Assembly (NCBI RefSeq): GCF_032854445.1
Contig: NC_088303.1
Location: forward strand, 3,789,501-3,853,500
Length of the DNA stretch: 64,000 nucleotides
Reading direction: 5' to 3'
Source of the DNA: Liolophura sinensis
Lineage: Eukaryota > Mollusca > Polyplacophora > Chitonida > Chitonidae
The notes below the pieces were generated by a model that was not told the origin of the DNA, searched no databases, and was given only the letters and a program-made list of their open reading frames with translations. The stretch's first letter is position 1; each line of letters opens with the position of its first letter. Positions 35,000 to 47,360 of the stretch are shown here, in pieces. Position numbers and translations under genes: made by a program.

Positions 35000-36115
35000 T
35001 CGCGCTACGCACTGTAACTTTTAACACCACGAATTTCCTAAGCACACCTTACTTCTGTCTTGGCATGCAGCTTTGTGACTCTCAGTGATGTAAGGCGACA
35101 ACCATCAGAACAGCCTGTGCAATCCATGCGGTGCTATCCTTTCTCGTGCACTCGTGCAAGCTTTTTTCCACCTTGCTCCTGTCTGTTCGTGTGCGATAGG
35201 CTGTGCAGAAGTAATTTGCACGTCTGTACTTCCAGGACTTTCAGTAGCCTGCTACAAATTGTTCCCTCAATAGATACGTGCACTACAAAGCCGTACAATT
35301 GCCATTGCATGTGTATCAATAGACTCTATTATAAATTTACTGGCTCTCCTAATTATCCTTTCCCCAATTCTGATTTCAAATATATGTATATCGGTACAGT
35401 TGTGTGCTGTGTTCATATGCTCTACGACTATTTTTCGTAGTGTATACATAGAACCGAATTTGTGTATTTATCATTGTAAATAGCGATGACATTAACCATT
35501 TGGTGCCTGATCACGGTTCTGATAAGGTAAACACTAAACTTATGATCATATAATAACACATTGCTCTCTGGAAGGCTAACTGTAAATATTTCCTCACCCT
35601 TACAATCGTCATCTTTATATGCTATATAAATGCTCCTGATAACTATACCAATTACTATTCCTCGATACTACCTGTACAGGTGGTCAGTCATGTTATATTG
35701 TTTGGTACGTCATATAATTAATTTAACACAACATTTACTTACAAGTACATGTGGAATATCTATATCTTATATTAATATCGATATAGATTAAAAGTTAATC
35801 AACTCCTGAAATTAGATCCAGTAAATACTTATAAACTAATGATATTCCCTACCATGGTTGGTGGCGTTTCCGAGCATGTGCTTCCTTTATACCTATCCTT
35901 ATATACATCATGGGTGACTTAAATCAGTATAGGGTAGCAGTTGGGGCTTGGAATAATTTTTTATATTATAAAAAAAAAATCGGATGTTTAGTAAGTTACT
36001 GAAGTTTTACGAACATCTTTGCTGTGCAATTATAGCACAGAGTTAACGTCTTGGTCTTTGTATTATTGCTATTCTTTCTACGCTCTGTAATCAACATTAC
36101 TTTTTAACTATACAT
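35000..36115 (+). other. LINE inter-ORF region
   Basis: No intact coding sequence. Lies between ORF1 and ORF2 of the LINE; may contain the decayed start of ORF2. The minus frames here are fortuitous. Confidence 0.4.
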
Positions 36116-38838
36116 ATGACTTTATTACTTACATGTGGAGACATACATGTAAATCCAGGCCGTCATATCAGCATAATTTAAAAATTTGTCACTTTAATGC
36201 TTGTGGCTTACTTGCTCAAAGTGAGGACAACCTCTCCTCTTATTCTAAACTGGATGAGACCTACACCTTGTTATGTAACCAATATAATTAGATATTATAT
36301 GTGTCTCAGAAACCTGGCTTGGATGATATACCCGATGAAACAGTGAATCTAAAATGGATACTGTATAGAACGAAAAGATAGATTCCGTCGTGGGGGTGGA
36401 GTAGTGATTTATTATAAGTCTATAAGTGCTATGCGTAGGGGGGATTAGAAAATGACAATGAAATGTTATGGATTTCAATCAAACAATCTAATAAACATAT
36501 ACTGTGTTCCGTTGGCTATCGTCCCCCGAACCAGTCTTCACAAACACAGGATGAATTTCTAGTTAACTTAGATAACAGCCTCAACTCAGCACTGACAGCA
36601 AATCCAGACGCCTTGATAATTATGGGTGATTTTAATGACAGGTGTGTTGATTGGTCCAAATACCACGGTAAGAGTGAACTAAAAATGAAGTTGTTTGATA
36701 TTATTACAAGTAAAAATTTATTTCAGTTAATTAATGAGCCCACAAGATATAGCAATGGAACTTCATATATTTTAGATTTAATCATAACAGATAGTATCGG
36801 TTATGTGACTGAATACGGAGTAGCTTCGCCAATGGTCAATCTTGACCATTGTTCTGTATATTGTACCTTAAATATTCTGGTAAATGATAAACCAAGAGCA
36901 CATAAAAAACACATATGGGATCTTAAATGTGCTGACTTAATACAGCTTCAGTCAATTATCTCTACCACTCTATGGGAAGCCATGTGTGACATGTTCGATG
37001 ATATGGATGATAAACTGTATGTTTGGAAACATCTTTTTTATCTTGTTGTGCGGAAGCAATACCAAATAAGCAAGTAACAATACGACCAAGGGATAAACCA
37101 TGGATGACAAATGGTGTTCGTTATAAATTACGAATAAGAAATAGATGTTATAAAAAATTTAAGAGGACTAAGTCAGAGGGAGACAGATTTCCGATTTTAT
37201 ATATCTAGGCGTGAAGCTAATACCAGTAAGAGAAGAGTAATATTAAGATATGGTCAAAAACTACCAAGGGAAAACTTTCTAATCCCAATTTAGATACCAA
37301 GTCTTATTGGTCTATAATGAAATCTCTGCTGGGTTCAAAAGCGAAACCACCTGTCCCTACTTTAATCGTTCACGAAAAAAATGTATCAAGTAATACTGAG
37401 AAAGCTAATGAGTTCGTTTGATTTTTTGCAAGCCATTCAACTCTTCCGTCAGTAATACCAGTTTTACCTCCATTCACCTATTATACTGCTTCGCGCCTTA
37501 ATTGTATGCAAACAAGTGAAAGGGAAGTAGCTGATTTTGTGTCCAAACTAAATGTTAGGAAAGCTTCTGGTGCTGATGGAATTAGTAATTTCATGCTCAA
37601 AAATACAGAGGAATATATAGCACCTTACCTCACTAGGCTATTTAATTTCTCAGTTCAGTCAGGAGTCTTTTCATCAGCTTGGAAACTATCTAGAGTATGC
37701 CCTGTCTTTAAAAAGGGAGACAGGACATGATATGTCAAGTTACAGACCAGTTTCTCCACAGCCCTCTCTCTCTAAAGTCTTAGAAAAAGTAGTATATAAG
37801 CACTTGTATGAATATTGTATTAACCATAACCTTCTAATATCGAATAATTCTGGATTAAACATGGCGACTCGACAATATGTCAGTGTTTTTAGATGGTATT
37901 GAAGTGAAGAGCTTTCAGTACCTTAAACACCTTGGTATCATTCTACAGCACGATGATAAATGGGACGAACATATAAGATCACTAGTAAATAAATGTAATA
38001 AGAAATTAGGTATTATTAACAGAGTGAAGAGGATATTAACAAGGAAGTGTTTAATAACTTTATACAATAGCCTAATTAGATCTACAATAGAGTATGGCGA
38101 CATATTATATGATAACTGTAGTACTGCGCTTTCCCAAAAACTGAAAAATGTTCAACGGCGCGCGGCTTTGCTTTGTACAAGTGGAATGCGTCGTACATCA
38201 GATAAAGCTCTGCTGATTGAACTCAATTGGACACCACTGTATGTTTGGCGTAGACAACAAGGGTTCTGCTATTTTTTAAAATAGTAAATGGACTTTCCCC
38301 GCCTTACTTACAGTCCCTATTACCAAGACGATCAACAGAGTATAATACATATAAGTTAAGGTATAGTGAATATATACGTATATTTAGATGCCGCCTCAGT
38401 ATATACAAATCATCCTTCCTCCCGAAAACAACCAGGGACTGGAATAATTTACCTAAACATATTCGCCATTCTTCAATGAAAGAACTTCAAAAATTTCTAT
38501 CTCCATCAATTATTACTATGTCTGGTGATTTAATATCGTTATATAATGACTTTAGCAACTTTTCTTCTCTCCAGCACTGCAGAATGAGAATGGGATTCAG
38601 CGCTCTTCGGGCAGACCTTTTTAAGCATAATATTATCGAAGATATTACTTGCCATTACTGTACTGATACATGTGAAGATACCTTTCATTATTTTTTTATT
38701 TGCTCTCAATTTGCCACCCATAGGAAGCACATGCTACATACTCTCACACAAATTATTTCACCCGGTGTAAATTATTCTGTTTTTATTCCACAATGTTCAC
38801 GATATATATGTAATATACTTATGGCTCTAAATATCTAA
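36116..38838 (+). pseudogene. LINE ORF2: endonuclease and broken reverse transcriptase
   Basis: Starts with MTLLLTCGDIHVNPG, a 2A-like leader, then KICHFNACGLLAQSED (endonuclease start). 36463-37077 carries GYRPPNQSSQ, IIMGDFNDRCVDW and NLDHCSVY, the endonuclease core. 37506-37730 is the beginning of the reverse transcriptase (RKASGADGISNFML, then VCPVFKKGD), and MSSYRPVSPQPSLSKVLEK continues to about 37860 in another frame. There the frame jumps to YVSVFLDGIEVKSFQYLKHLG (37877-38284), which belongs after the catalytic centre. The palm segment with the Y/F-x-DD motif is therefore absent, probably about 130-150 codons. 38476-38838 holds the C-terminal Cys/His-like end (CHYCTDTCEDTFHYFFIC). At least three frameshifts besides the deletion. 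Confidence 0.88.
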
Positions 38839-39107
38839 ATTACGAAGATAATAAACTTGTTTTTCAATGTGTTCATAAATTTATCAATGATACAGACCTA
38901 TTTTTATGACCATGGTAATGGTAATAACGATGTTAACATTGTAAATAATAATTAATTTATTTCAACTTATATCTGAAATATGTATTCTCATATTTATATG
39001 TATGTACTTCGTTAGTTATTATGTTAATTGTTGCTTTGAGGAGATCTCCGTAGTAGCCATTAGGCTGTGAGAAATCCTCGTTAAATAAATAAAGAATTAA
39101 ATTATAC

Positions 39108-39200
39108 TGAAGACTGTGAAAGCATCGGCGTTTCCGGTACACCATTTACATGAAGTCAGTGAAAGTACGGGTTTTGCCGGTACACCTTTCACAGGTTTCG
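39108..39200. repeat. 43-bp satellite, right part (about 2 units)
   Basis: GAAGACTGTGAAAGCATCGG then CGTTTCCGGTACACCATTTA resumes in register with the array at 33250-33886, showing that the LINE between them is an insertion. Confidence 0.92.
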
Positions 39201-39282
39201 GATGTTTGTCAGAACCAACCGAATCCCGAGTTAGGTCTCATTTGCAAACTTATCATTTGATCTAATACAGAAAATTATTCAC

Positions 39283-39554
39283 GGGAGCCTCCGTGGCTCA
39301 GTTGGTTAGCGCGCTAGAGCAACGTTATGACCCAGGAGTCTTTCATCAATGCGGTCGCTGTGAGTTCAAGAACAGTTCATGCTGCCTTCCTCTCCGGCCG
39401 TACGTGGGAAGGTCTGTCAGCAATCTGCGGGTGGTCGTGGGTTGCCCCTGGGCTCTGCCAGGTTTCCTCCTACCATAATGGTGGCCACCGTCGCATAAGT
39501 GAAATATTCTTGAGTACGGCGTAAAACACCAGTGAAATAAATAAATAAATAAAT
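39283..39554 (+). mobile_element. SINE A, full length
   Basis: Complete head (GCCTCCGTGGCTCAGTTGGT), core and (AAAT)n tail. Flanked by AAAATTATTCAC (39271-39282) and AAAATTGTTCAC (39555-39566), a 12-bp duplication with one mismatch. Confidence 0.94.
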
Positions 39555-39941
39555 AAAATTGTTCACATTCATATTGCTGAGAATTTTTGTATCTAATGTA
39601 TCTTAATCTGTTTCCAGAACACAGTAACCCCAGGCATCATATATACATAGTCACTGATTCACTGACCAATGTTTTCCAAAGGGTTCGAAATCTCAAAATT
39701 CTTTTAATTTGTGCTGGGAGACATATAGATTGTAGAATAGCATAGCACATTACCCTCCAATAAAGTAAACATTATATAGCTCGTCCAAGTCCTGTTTCTT
39801 ATGTACGGAAAACTGCTCTGATGACAGCCGCTACCTGGTTGAGTCAGAGAAAATTATATTCTTTTCTAACAGTATAAATACATATTTGTCACCATTTGTA
39901 TTTCAGAGTGGTGTATGGTATGTCATCAACTAAAACGGCTT

Positions 39942-40093
39942 AACTCAGGATAACCTTATACGTGATCGTAACATCAGACACTCAGCAATCTGAAGCGAAA
40001 TATTATAACAGTATGATAACTCAGGATAACCTTATACGTGATCGTAACATCAGACACTCAGCAATCTGAAGCGAAATATTATAACAGTATGAT
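39942..40093. repeat. 76-bp direct duplication, two identical copies
   Basis: AACTCAGGATAACCTTATAC ... AATATTATAACAGTATGAT occurs twice back to back without an observed difference, so the duplication is recent (or an assembly artefact). Confidence 0.9.
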
Positions 40094-40239
40094 GTCCTTA
40101 CTCGACATCAATTCAGCCTCATTCAGTGCCACAGAAAGAATATTTTGCTTCAGGGGACTCCCCACATCGAGGAACTAAATAAAACACTTACAAATATATT
40201 GTACTTTCCGTACACAGACGAGAGGACGAATTCACATAC

Positions 40240-43190
40240 CTTCTTCTGTACATTTAGCACACTTCTGTTTTAACATTCACTTTGCCATGATACATTATCA
40301 CGGCTTCAAAAAAGTCTTTAGTCGTATAAGTTTTAGTTTCCTCTCAGTGAATGCACACTAGGTGCAAGTTCACTTGCTTGGCGCTCGTTAGCCATCTTCG
40401 GCCGAAACCTATTACTACTAAAATTATACGTGTTTAAGCCAGGAGTTCTTTTTTGCAACAGATTCACTGAGAGAGAAAATTATGTAATTCTCAATCATAC
40501 AGCATAATGTTTTCTATTATTTATTTATACTGCAGTTTTGTGTTCATTTTAACGATAATTTTGTAAACATTGGATGTATTTATTTGTAAGTAAATGAGAA
40601 TTGCTTCTTTACAAGAATGTACTCTATTGAGGGTCCATGCATTGTTGTCATAGCACACTATATATCTGTGTTATCAGATGAACTGTGAATGTGGAAAAGA
40701 TAGACACATCTCTGTTTTATTCACGGTAGAAGTTAAACATCAAGACTATGTAATTTATCTTTACAGTCTCTGAAAACGGTACTAAAATTGGTTCACGTCA
40801 TTGCGGCAAAATGTAGGCCTATACACAGATCAAATGATATAGAAAAGTACAAGTTCTGTAACCGGTGTACCACTGAAACACGTCATTGTGAATGTGCAAG
40901 TTTGTATAAGTTAGTCATTTTAATGGAATAGAAACACTGGTTTACTTACAATCCTTAAGAGCCTGCTGCAGCCTTGATGGTATAAGATTCTTTTATTTAT
41001 CACCTGATGACTTATAGCGATAATGGCAAGTCGTTTTGATATTTTTTCTCCAGCTATACCTATTTGCTAAGGAACTGTACATATTTGTACAAGGTATATA
41101 AGAGATACATGTATACTGTGTATAAGAGTTTTTCTTTTAAACGTTATTTGTACAATAAACGTTTGTTTTACATGTGTACGAAAGCATGGGACATGTGTAC
41201 AGTTCTTTTGCCCATAATTAGAGAATAAGGTTTTCATATACCTTTGGCTAGATCTTTAAATATAGTTGTTTTGCTGCTGATTTGGTGCGTACTACCATTG
41301 TCCAACTTTTCGGCGTTCATAATAACTCATTTTCATCTTCAATTTTCACAATTATTTGCTTTACAACTTTGTTCCGATTTTAACAGAAGCTTTGTAAACA
41401 TCAAAAAAGTGATACATTTCCATGCAAATAAACTTTTCCACGAGAGACAGTTAAATGCCATACTGATTGCCATACATAATTTTTTCTGGAGTATGCGTAT
41501 AGTTTGAATGTATGCGTATCAAAACGTACGCTAAAAATTTAGAATATTTTTTAATTTAAAACATTTAAAACGAAATTTCCTGTTTGAAGGATTAATGTTC
41601 ATTGCCGAACTCGAGATCGTTCCACGTGATCACTGTGATCAGTTTTATATACACGCCTAGGTGAAGGAAACCAGGCAGAGTGCGCGGAGCAAGTGTAAGC
41701 CTTTCGCAGGTACGCGCTATACGTACTCTATATATATATATATGTAGTATATGTATGTTCAAATTACATATTTACCTGTACACATAGTGTGACATGTAGG
41801 CCAAACAAGCAGAAAACAATTCTTTCATTTCGATGAACTTTATTTTGTTTATATATTTACCAGAGGCTTTATTTTACAGGGTAAAAAATGCATTCATGGA
41901 TCACAAATAACTATATCATTCACGATAAACGCTGTTGATCAGCCAGATAAGCTGGGCCGTGTGATATCATTAGTTATTACATGTAGTCCTACATTTCTGT
42001 TTGTAGCCCTACCCTTCAGATCCTAGACAGTGACCTTTGACCCGAAACTGATTTGTAGTATTGACTTCTTATGTCGTGTTTATGTATACCTTTACTGTAT
42101 GGATAAGAAATGGAATACTGAACAGTGACTGAGGTGAATACTACAAAAATATAGCACCAATGACCCGTTTCACGCACATGGCGCAAGTGATGTTGCGTGC
42201 ATGTAAATAATATTATAAGCCCGTTTAACAAGGAGAAGAATCAACACCAACAAAAATGGTCTTTAAAATCGGTAAATATTTAAAAAGACGTGTCTCATTC
42301 TATTCATACCAGATATATACTATTTCCCATCGCTGCTGCATACCCTGCTTTCACAAAATGTACACTTCAGGCTTATTGACTTCACAGAAACAGTCGAGAT
42401 GAATGTATTGTATACACATAAATATTAATATTATAATATATAGATTAAATTAAATGCTATCATTGTAGAGGACCTGTTTTATCTTTGGGCGACTGCTCCG
42501 TGTCAGCTGGTAGAATCTGCTCACTATACGCAGGTGGCGAATCGTATGAGGGTTCCGTCAACGTTGGCACGACTGGCGAATGACCGACAGCCCCATAGCT
42601 GTCGGGAGGCCGGCCGCTGACTACCAATATATTATCTCTCTCCAGCGTGCTGTGCATCAATCCATAGCCGAAATAGATTAGGAACCCTACGCAGAATAAA
42701 AACAAACATATTCTGACACACGCGTGTTTCATAAAGTTATTTAAGCCCGAACCCCGCATCAGTAGACCAATCACTACTCCTGTAGACCTACTACCATTTA
42801 AATCACTATAGCTTTAATTTAAAGATGTATTCAGCAAATTTTGTTCTTTCAAAGTAGAAGATATCTATATATAACTTCCGATGAAAATGATTAACACTTA
42901 CACACTTTCCCTGGTTTGAATAAGTATATAGAGGAAAAGTAAGTAATGAAATGGTTCCTGAGACGAAGACACAAGGAATGATATGCAGGAGAATTCCACA
43001 CCATTTTTATGTTTTGTTTTAACAGATGAATAAATCTTGTAACGTCCCAGTAATTCTGCCTGCTGGAGATAGGCTTATGTATTTACGTGATAAAAGAGGA
43101 CTAAAAACAGGAAAATTATATTAAAAAAAAATACCCAAAAGATCAGACAACATTAAAATATATTAAATATTTTTTTATATTTTTTTTTTA
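40240..43190. repeat. segmental array, module B copy 2
   Basis: Begins with the end of module A (TTCACTTGCTTGGCGCTCGT) and continues through module B. On the minus strand it includes the intact transporter tail exon (42460-42686) and a conserved AATAAA at 41839-41844, about 0.6 kb past that exon's stop. A short (TA)n run lies near 41739-41756. Confidence 0.85.
42460..42686 (-). CDS. CAT (SLC7) terminal-type exon, copy 2
   Basis: Acceptor TTTGTTTTTATTCTGCGTAG, then two bases completing a glycine codon and 74 codons to TAA. The start FLIYFGYGLMHST is the last membrane helix of cationic amino acid transporters. The tail that follows is hydrophilic, has RPPDSYGA and EPSYDSPPAYSEQ, and ends KTGPLQ. 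PPAY fits the PPxY motif bound by WW domains of NEDD4-type ubiquitin ligases. The acceptor phase (1) is what the CAT donor at 57734 needs; that gene lies upstream on the same strand. I found no other CAT exon inside the unit. Alternatives: remnant of a lost duplicate gene, or an exon carried passively by the repeat. Confidence 0.65.
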
Positions 43191-46100
43191 TTAAGAAGTT
43201 TGTTCTTCCAGCTGGAGATACACCAGTTTTAAAAAAAAAATTTCCTCTTGTGGTCAAGGAACGCACGTAAACAACAAATGTCACATCAGTAACTATTCAG
43301 GCTTTCTAAAAGATCATGATGAAATGATGTAATGGTTCTCCACTCTCAGATGCGAAAAGGCTCCCTCCGCACTTTTAAAATATGCTTGTAGTTTTCTACG
43401 TGGTGGAACGTTTTCTATGCGGTTGAAATACTTCTGTGCACAGCGGAACGGTTTTCTATATTGTTTTATGATAAGTTACTCTCCGAAATTGAAATACATG
43501 TACTTTTTTCCACGGTTGAATGCTTTTCTCCTCGATGCCAAGGTTTTTCTTCCACGGTGAAATGTTCCCCCCTGTGCTTACAAAGATTTGCTTTGCAGTA
43601 GATAGTTCTTCACGGTGGAAAAAGCGGTGTAAATAGTTTTTCTGCACTGCTTACACCTTATCAATCAAAAGCTTTGAAAAACACTTTCCACGGTGGAGAA
43701 ATCCTTTTCAACGCTAGTTCTTTTAACTTTCTTGACACAAAATCTGAATTTTACCGCCCTCAGCCAGAACGTGGAATAAAATATATCTTCTCTGTTTCTT
43801 CTGTTATAAATTGTACTTCGCCATGATCCAATCTCATGGCTTCAAAAAAAAGTCGTATAAGTTTTCACTTTCAGTGAAGTAGCACTAGACGCAACATTAT
43901 ATGCTTGGCGTTCGACGAACATGTATGTGCAGAACATATTACTACTAAAATTATACGTGTTTAAGACAGGTGTCCCATTTTGCCACAGATAGGCTGAGAT
44001 AGAAAATAATGTAATTCTCAATAACACGGCATAATATTTTCCATGACTTACTTAAACTGTCATTTTACGTTAATTTTAACGATAATTTTGTAAACATTGG
44101 ATGTATTTATTTGTAAGTAATTGAGAATTGCTTCTTTACAAGAATGTACTCTATTGAGGGTCCATGCATTGTTGTCATAGCACACTATATATCTATGTTA
44201 TCAGATGAACTGTGAATGTGGAAAAGATAGACACATCTCTGTTTTATTCATGGTAAAAATTAAATATCAAGACTATATAATTTTAACCATAGTCTCTAAA
44301 AACTGTACTGTGTAAAAGTGGTACACATCAGTGAGGCAAAATGTAGGCATATGTACATATTATATGATTTAGCGAAGTACTGCCAGAGTACAAGTTATGT
44401 GACTGGTGTACCATTGAAACACGTCATTGTGAATGTGCACATTTGTATAAGTTAGTCATTTTAATGGAATAGAAACACTGGTTTACTTACAATCCTTAAG
44501 AGCCTGCTGCAGCCTTGATGGTATAAGATTCTTTTATTTAACACCTGTTGACTTATAGCGATATTGGCAAGTCGTTTTTGATATTTATCCTCCAGCTATA
44601 CATATATGCTAAGTAATTGTACATATTTGTAAAATCTGCATAACTGATGTATGTACTGTATACAAGAGTTTTTATTTGTACAATAAACGTTTGTTTTACA
44701 TGTGTACGAAAGCATGGGACATGTGTACAATTCTTTTGCCCATATTCAGTGAATAAGGTTGTCATATACCTTTGGCTAGATCCTTAAATATAGTTGTTTT
44801 GTTGCTGATTTGGTGCGTACTACCATTGTCCAACTTTTCGGCGTTCATAATAACTCATTTTCATCTTCAATTTTCACAATTATTTGCTTTACAACTTTGT
44901 TCCGATTTTAACAGAAACTTTGTAAACATCAAAAAGTGATACATTTCCTTCTGTTGACATAGTATGTACATGTATGAGGAACAAATGCATTGACCGATCG
45001 ATTTACTGATAGAATCAACTGTTGTTCATCTCTTTACACAAGAATTGTCCACGATGATGGCTAGTATATATTATGGGTGGAGTAAATCCTCGAGTGCTGG
45101 GAGTAAACCAGTGACCTGTGGCAAGTTATACAGAAGAACTTTACCACGAGAGACAGTTAAATGCCATATTGAGGGAAGTGAACGTTATTTTCATTCAAGG
45201 CTAGTTCAGAAGGCAACTTCTGTCTTCCGATGTAGTTTTGCGCTTATACTTTCAACTATACATAATTTTTTCTTGAGTATACGTATCGTTTGAGTGTATA
45301 CGTACCAAAACGTACGCTACAAATTTAAAACGTTTTGTAAAAAAAACTGTGATCAGTTTTATATACACCCTTAGGTGAAGGAAACCAGGCAGAGTGCGCG
45401 GAGCAAGTGTAAGCCTTTCGCAGGTACGCGCTATACGTATTCTATGTGTATATGTAGTATATGTATGTTCAAATTACATATTTACCTGTACACATAGTGT
45501 GACATGTAGGCCAAACAAGCAGAAAACAATTCTTTCATTTCGATGAACTTTATTTTGTTTATATATTTACCAGAGGCTTCATTTTAAAGAAAGCAAAGAA
45601 TTTATGGAACAAAAACAACTGTATGCTTCACGATAAATGCTGTTTATTAGCCAGATAAGCTGGGCCGTGTGATATTATTAGTTATTACATGTAGTCCTAC
45701 ATTTCTGTTTGTAGCCCTACCCTTCAGATCCTAGACAGTGACCTTTGACCCGAAACTGATTTGTAGTATTGACTTCTTATGTCGTGTTTATGTATATCTG
45801 TATTGTATGAATAAGAAATGGAATATTGAACAGTGACTGAGGTGAATACTACAAAAATATAGCACTAATGGCCCGTTTCACGCACATGGCGCAAGTGATG
45901 TTGCGTGCATGTAAATAATGTTATAAGCCTGTTTAATAAGGAGAAGAATCAACACCAACAAAAATCGTCTTTAAAATCGGTAAATATTTAAAATGACGTG
46001 TCTCATTCTTTGAATACCAGATATATACTATTTCCCATCGCTGCTGCATACCCTGCTTTCACAAAATGTATGCTTCAGGCTTATTGACTTCACAGAAACA

Positions 46101-46920
46101 GTCGAGATGAATGTATTATATGCACATAAATATTAATATTACGATAAGATTAAATTATGTACTATCATTGTAAGGGACCTGTTTTATATTTGGGCGAGTG
46201 CTCCGTGTCAGCTGGTAGAATCTGCTCACTATACGCAGGTGGCGAATCGTATGAGGGTTCTGTCAACGTTGGCACGACTGGCGAATGACCGACAGCCCCA
46301 TAGCTGTCGGGAGGCCGGCCGCTGACTACCAATATATTATCTCTCTCCAGCGTGCTGTGCATCAATCCATAGCCGAAATAGATTAGGAACCCTACGCAGA
46401 ATAAAAACAAACATATTCTGACACACGCGTGTTTCATAAAGTTATTTAAGCCCGAACACCGCATCAGTAGACCAATCACTACTCCTGTAGACCTACTACC
46501 ATTTAGATAACTATAGCTTTAATTTAAAGATGTATTCAGCAAATTTTGTTCTTCCAAAGTAGTAGATATCTATATATAACTTCCGATGAAAATGATTAAC
46601 ACTTACACACTTTCCCTAATTTGTACATGTATGTAGAGGAAAAGTAAGTAATGAAATGGTTCCTGGGAAGAAGACACAAGAAATGATATGCTGGAGTTTT
46701 CCACACCATTTTATGTTTTGTTTTACGGGATGAATAAATCTTGAAACGTCCCTGTAATTCTGCCTGCTGGAGAGTAGGCTTATGTATTTACGTGATAGGA
46801 GAGGACTAACAACAGGAAAATTATATTTAAAAAAAAATACCCAAAAGATCGGACAACATTAAAATATATTAAATATTTTTTTATATTTCTTTTTTATTAA
46901 GAAGTTTGTTCTTCCAGCTG
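43190..46920. repeat. segmental array, modules A and B copy 3
   Basis: Module A 43200-43920, module B 43920-46920. Module B carries the tail exon at 46165-46391 and a conserved AATAAA on the minus strand near 45549. Compared with copy 2 it has extra sequence around 44940-45290 that it shares with copies 1 and 5. Confidence 0.85.
46165..46391 (-). CDS. CAT (SLC7) terminal-type exon, copy 3
   Basis: Same acceptor, phase and length as copy 2. The encoded tail differs at two positions (TEHSPKYKTG instead of TEQSPKDKTG); membrane helix and PPAY are unchanged. The absence of frameshifts and stops is compatible with use, but the copies are young, so lack of decay is weak evidence of selection. Confidence 0.65.
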
Positions 46921-47092
46921 GAGATACGCCAGTTTTGAAACAAATTTTCCTTTGGTGCTCAAAGAATAAACGTAAACAACAAATACCACATCAGTAACTA
47001 TTCAGGCTTTCTAAAAGATCATGATGAAATGATGTAATGGTTCTCCACTCTCAGATGCAAAAAGTCTCCCTCTGCGCTTTTAAAATATATTT

Positions 47093-47360
47093 AGGGGCCT
47101 CCGTGGCTCAGTTGGTTAGCGCGGTAGCGCAGCGTGACTACCCAGGAGCCTCTCACCAATGCGATCGCTGTAAGTTCAAGTTCAATTCATGCTGGCTTCC
47201 TCTCCGGCCGTATGTGGGAAGGTCCTCCAGCAACCTGGGGATGGCCTTGGGTTTCTTCCGGGCTGTGCCCGGTTTCCTCCCTCCATAATGCTGGCCGCCG
47301 TCGTATAAGTGAAATATTCTTGAGTACTGCATAAAACATCAATCAAATAAATAAATAAAT
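47093..47360 (+). mobile_element. SINE A inserted in module A of copy 4
   Basis: Full-length SINE A (GGCCTCCGTGGCTCAGTTGG ... AAACATCAATC plus AAATAAATAAAT), flanked by AAATATATTT and AAATATACTT. The other module A copies read straight through this point (CTTTTAAAATATGCTTGTAG), so the insertion postdates the duplication. Confidence 0.94.

Larger units (their letters stand above)
33887..39107 (+). mobile_element. CR1/L2-type LINE, near full length, RT core deleted
   Basis: About 5.2 kb inserted in the 43-bp satellite and flanked by TGAAGACT on both sides (33879-33886 and 39108-39115). The 5' end carries a YY1-like site, then ORF1, a spacer, ORF2 and a short AAATAAATAAAG-type tail. Because the satellite resumes right after the tail, both element ends are defined. 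ORF1 and ORF2 each contain frameshifts, and the central reverse transcriptase is missing, so the copy is dead. The clade call rests on ORF1 and ORF2 style; distinguishing CR1 from L2 needs a tree. Confidence 0.9.

Noticed and set aside
41640-41710. SINE A core-like sequence in each module B copy (GTGAAGGAAACCAGGCAGAG)
   Set aside because: Only a short resemblance to the GAGGAAACCGGGCAGAG core; too little to call a separate insertion.
44553-44765. Small conserved protein repeated at 30769, 44553 and 51205 (minus)
   Set aside because: The frames lie in module B and are conserved only as far as the DNA is; no motif, and the frame start and end vary between copies.
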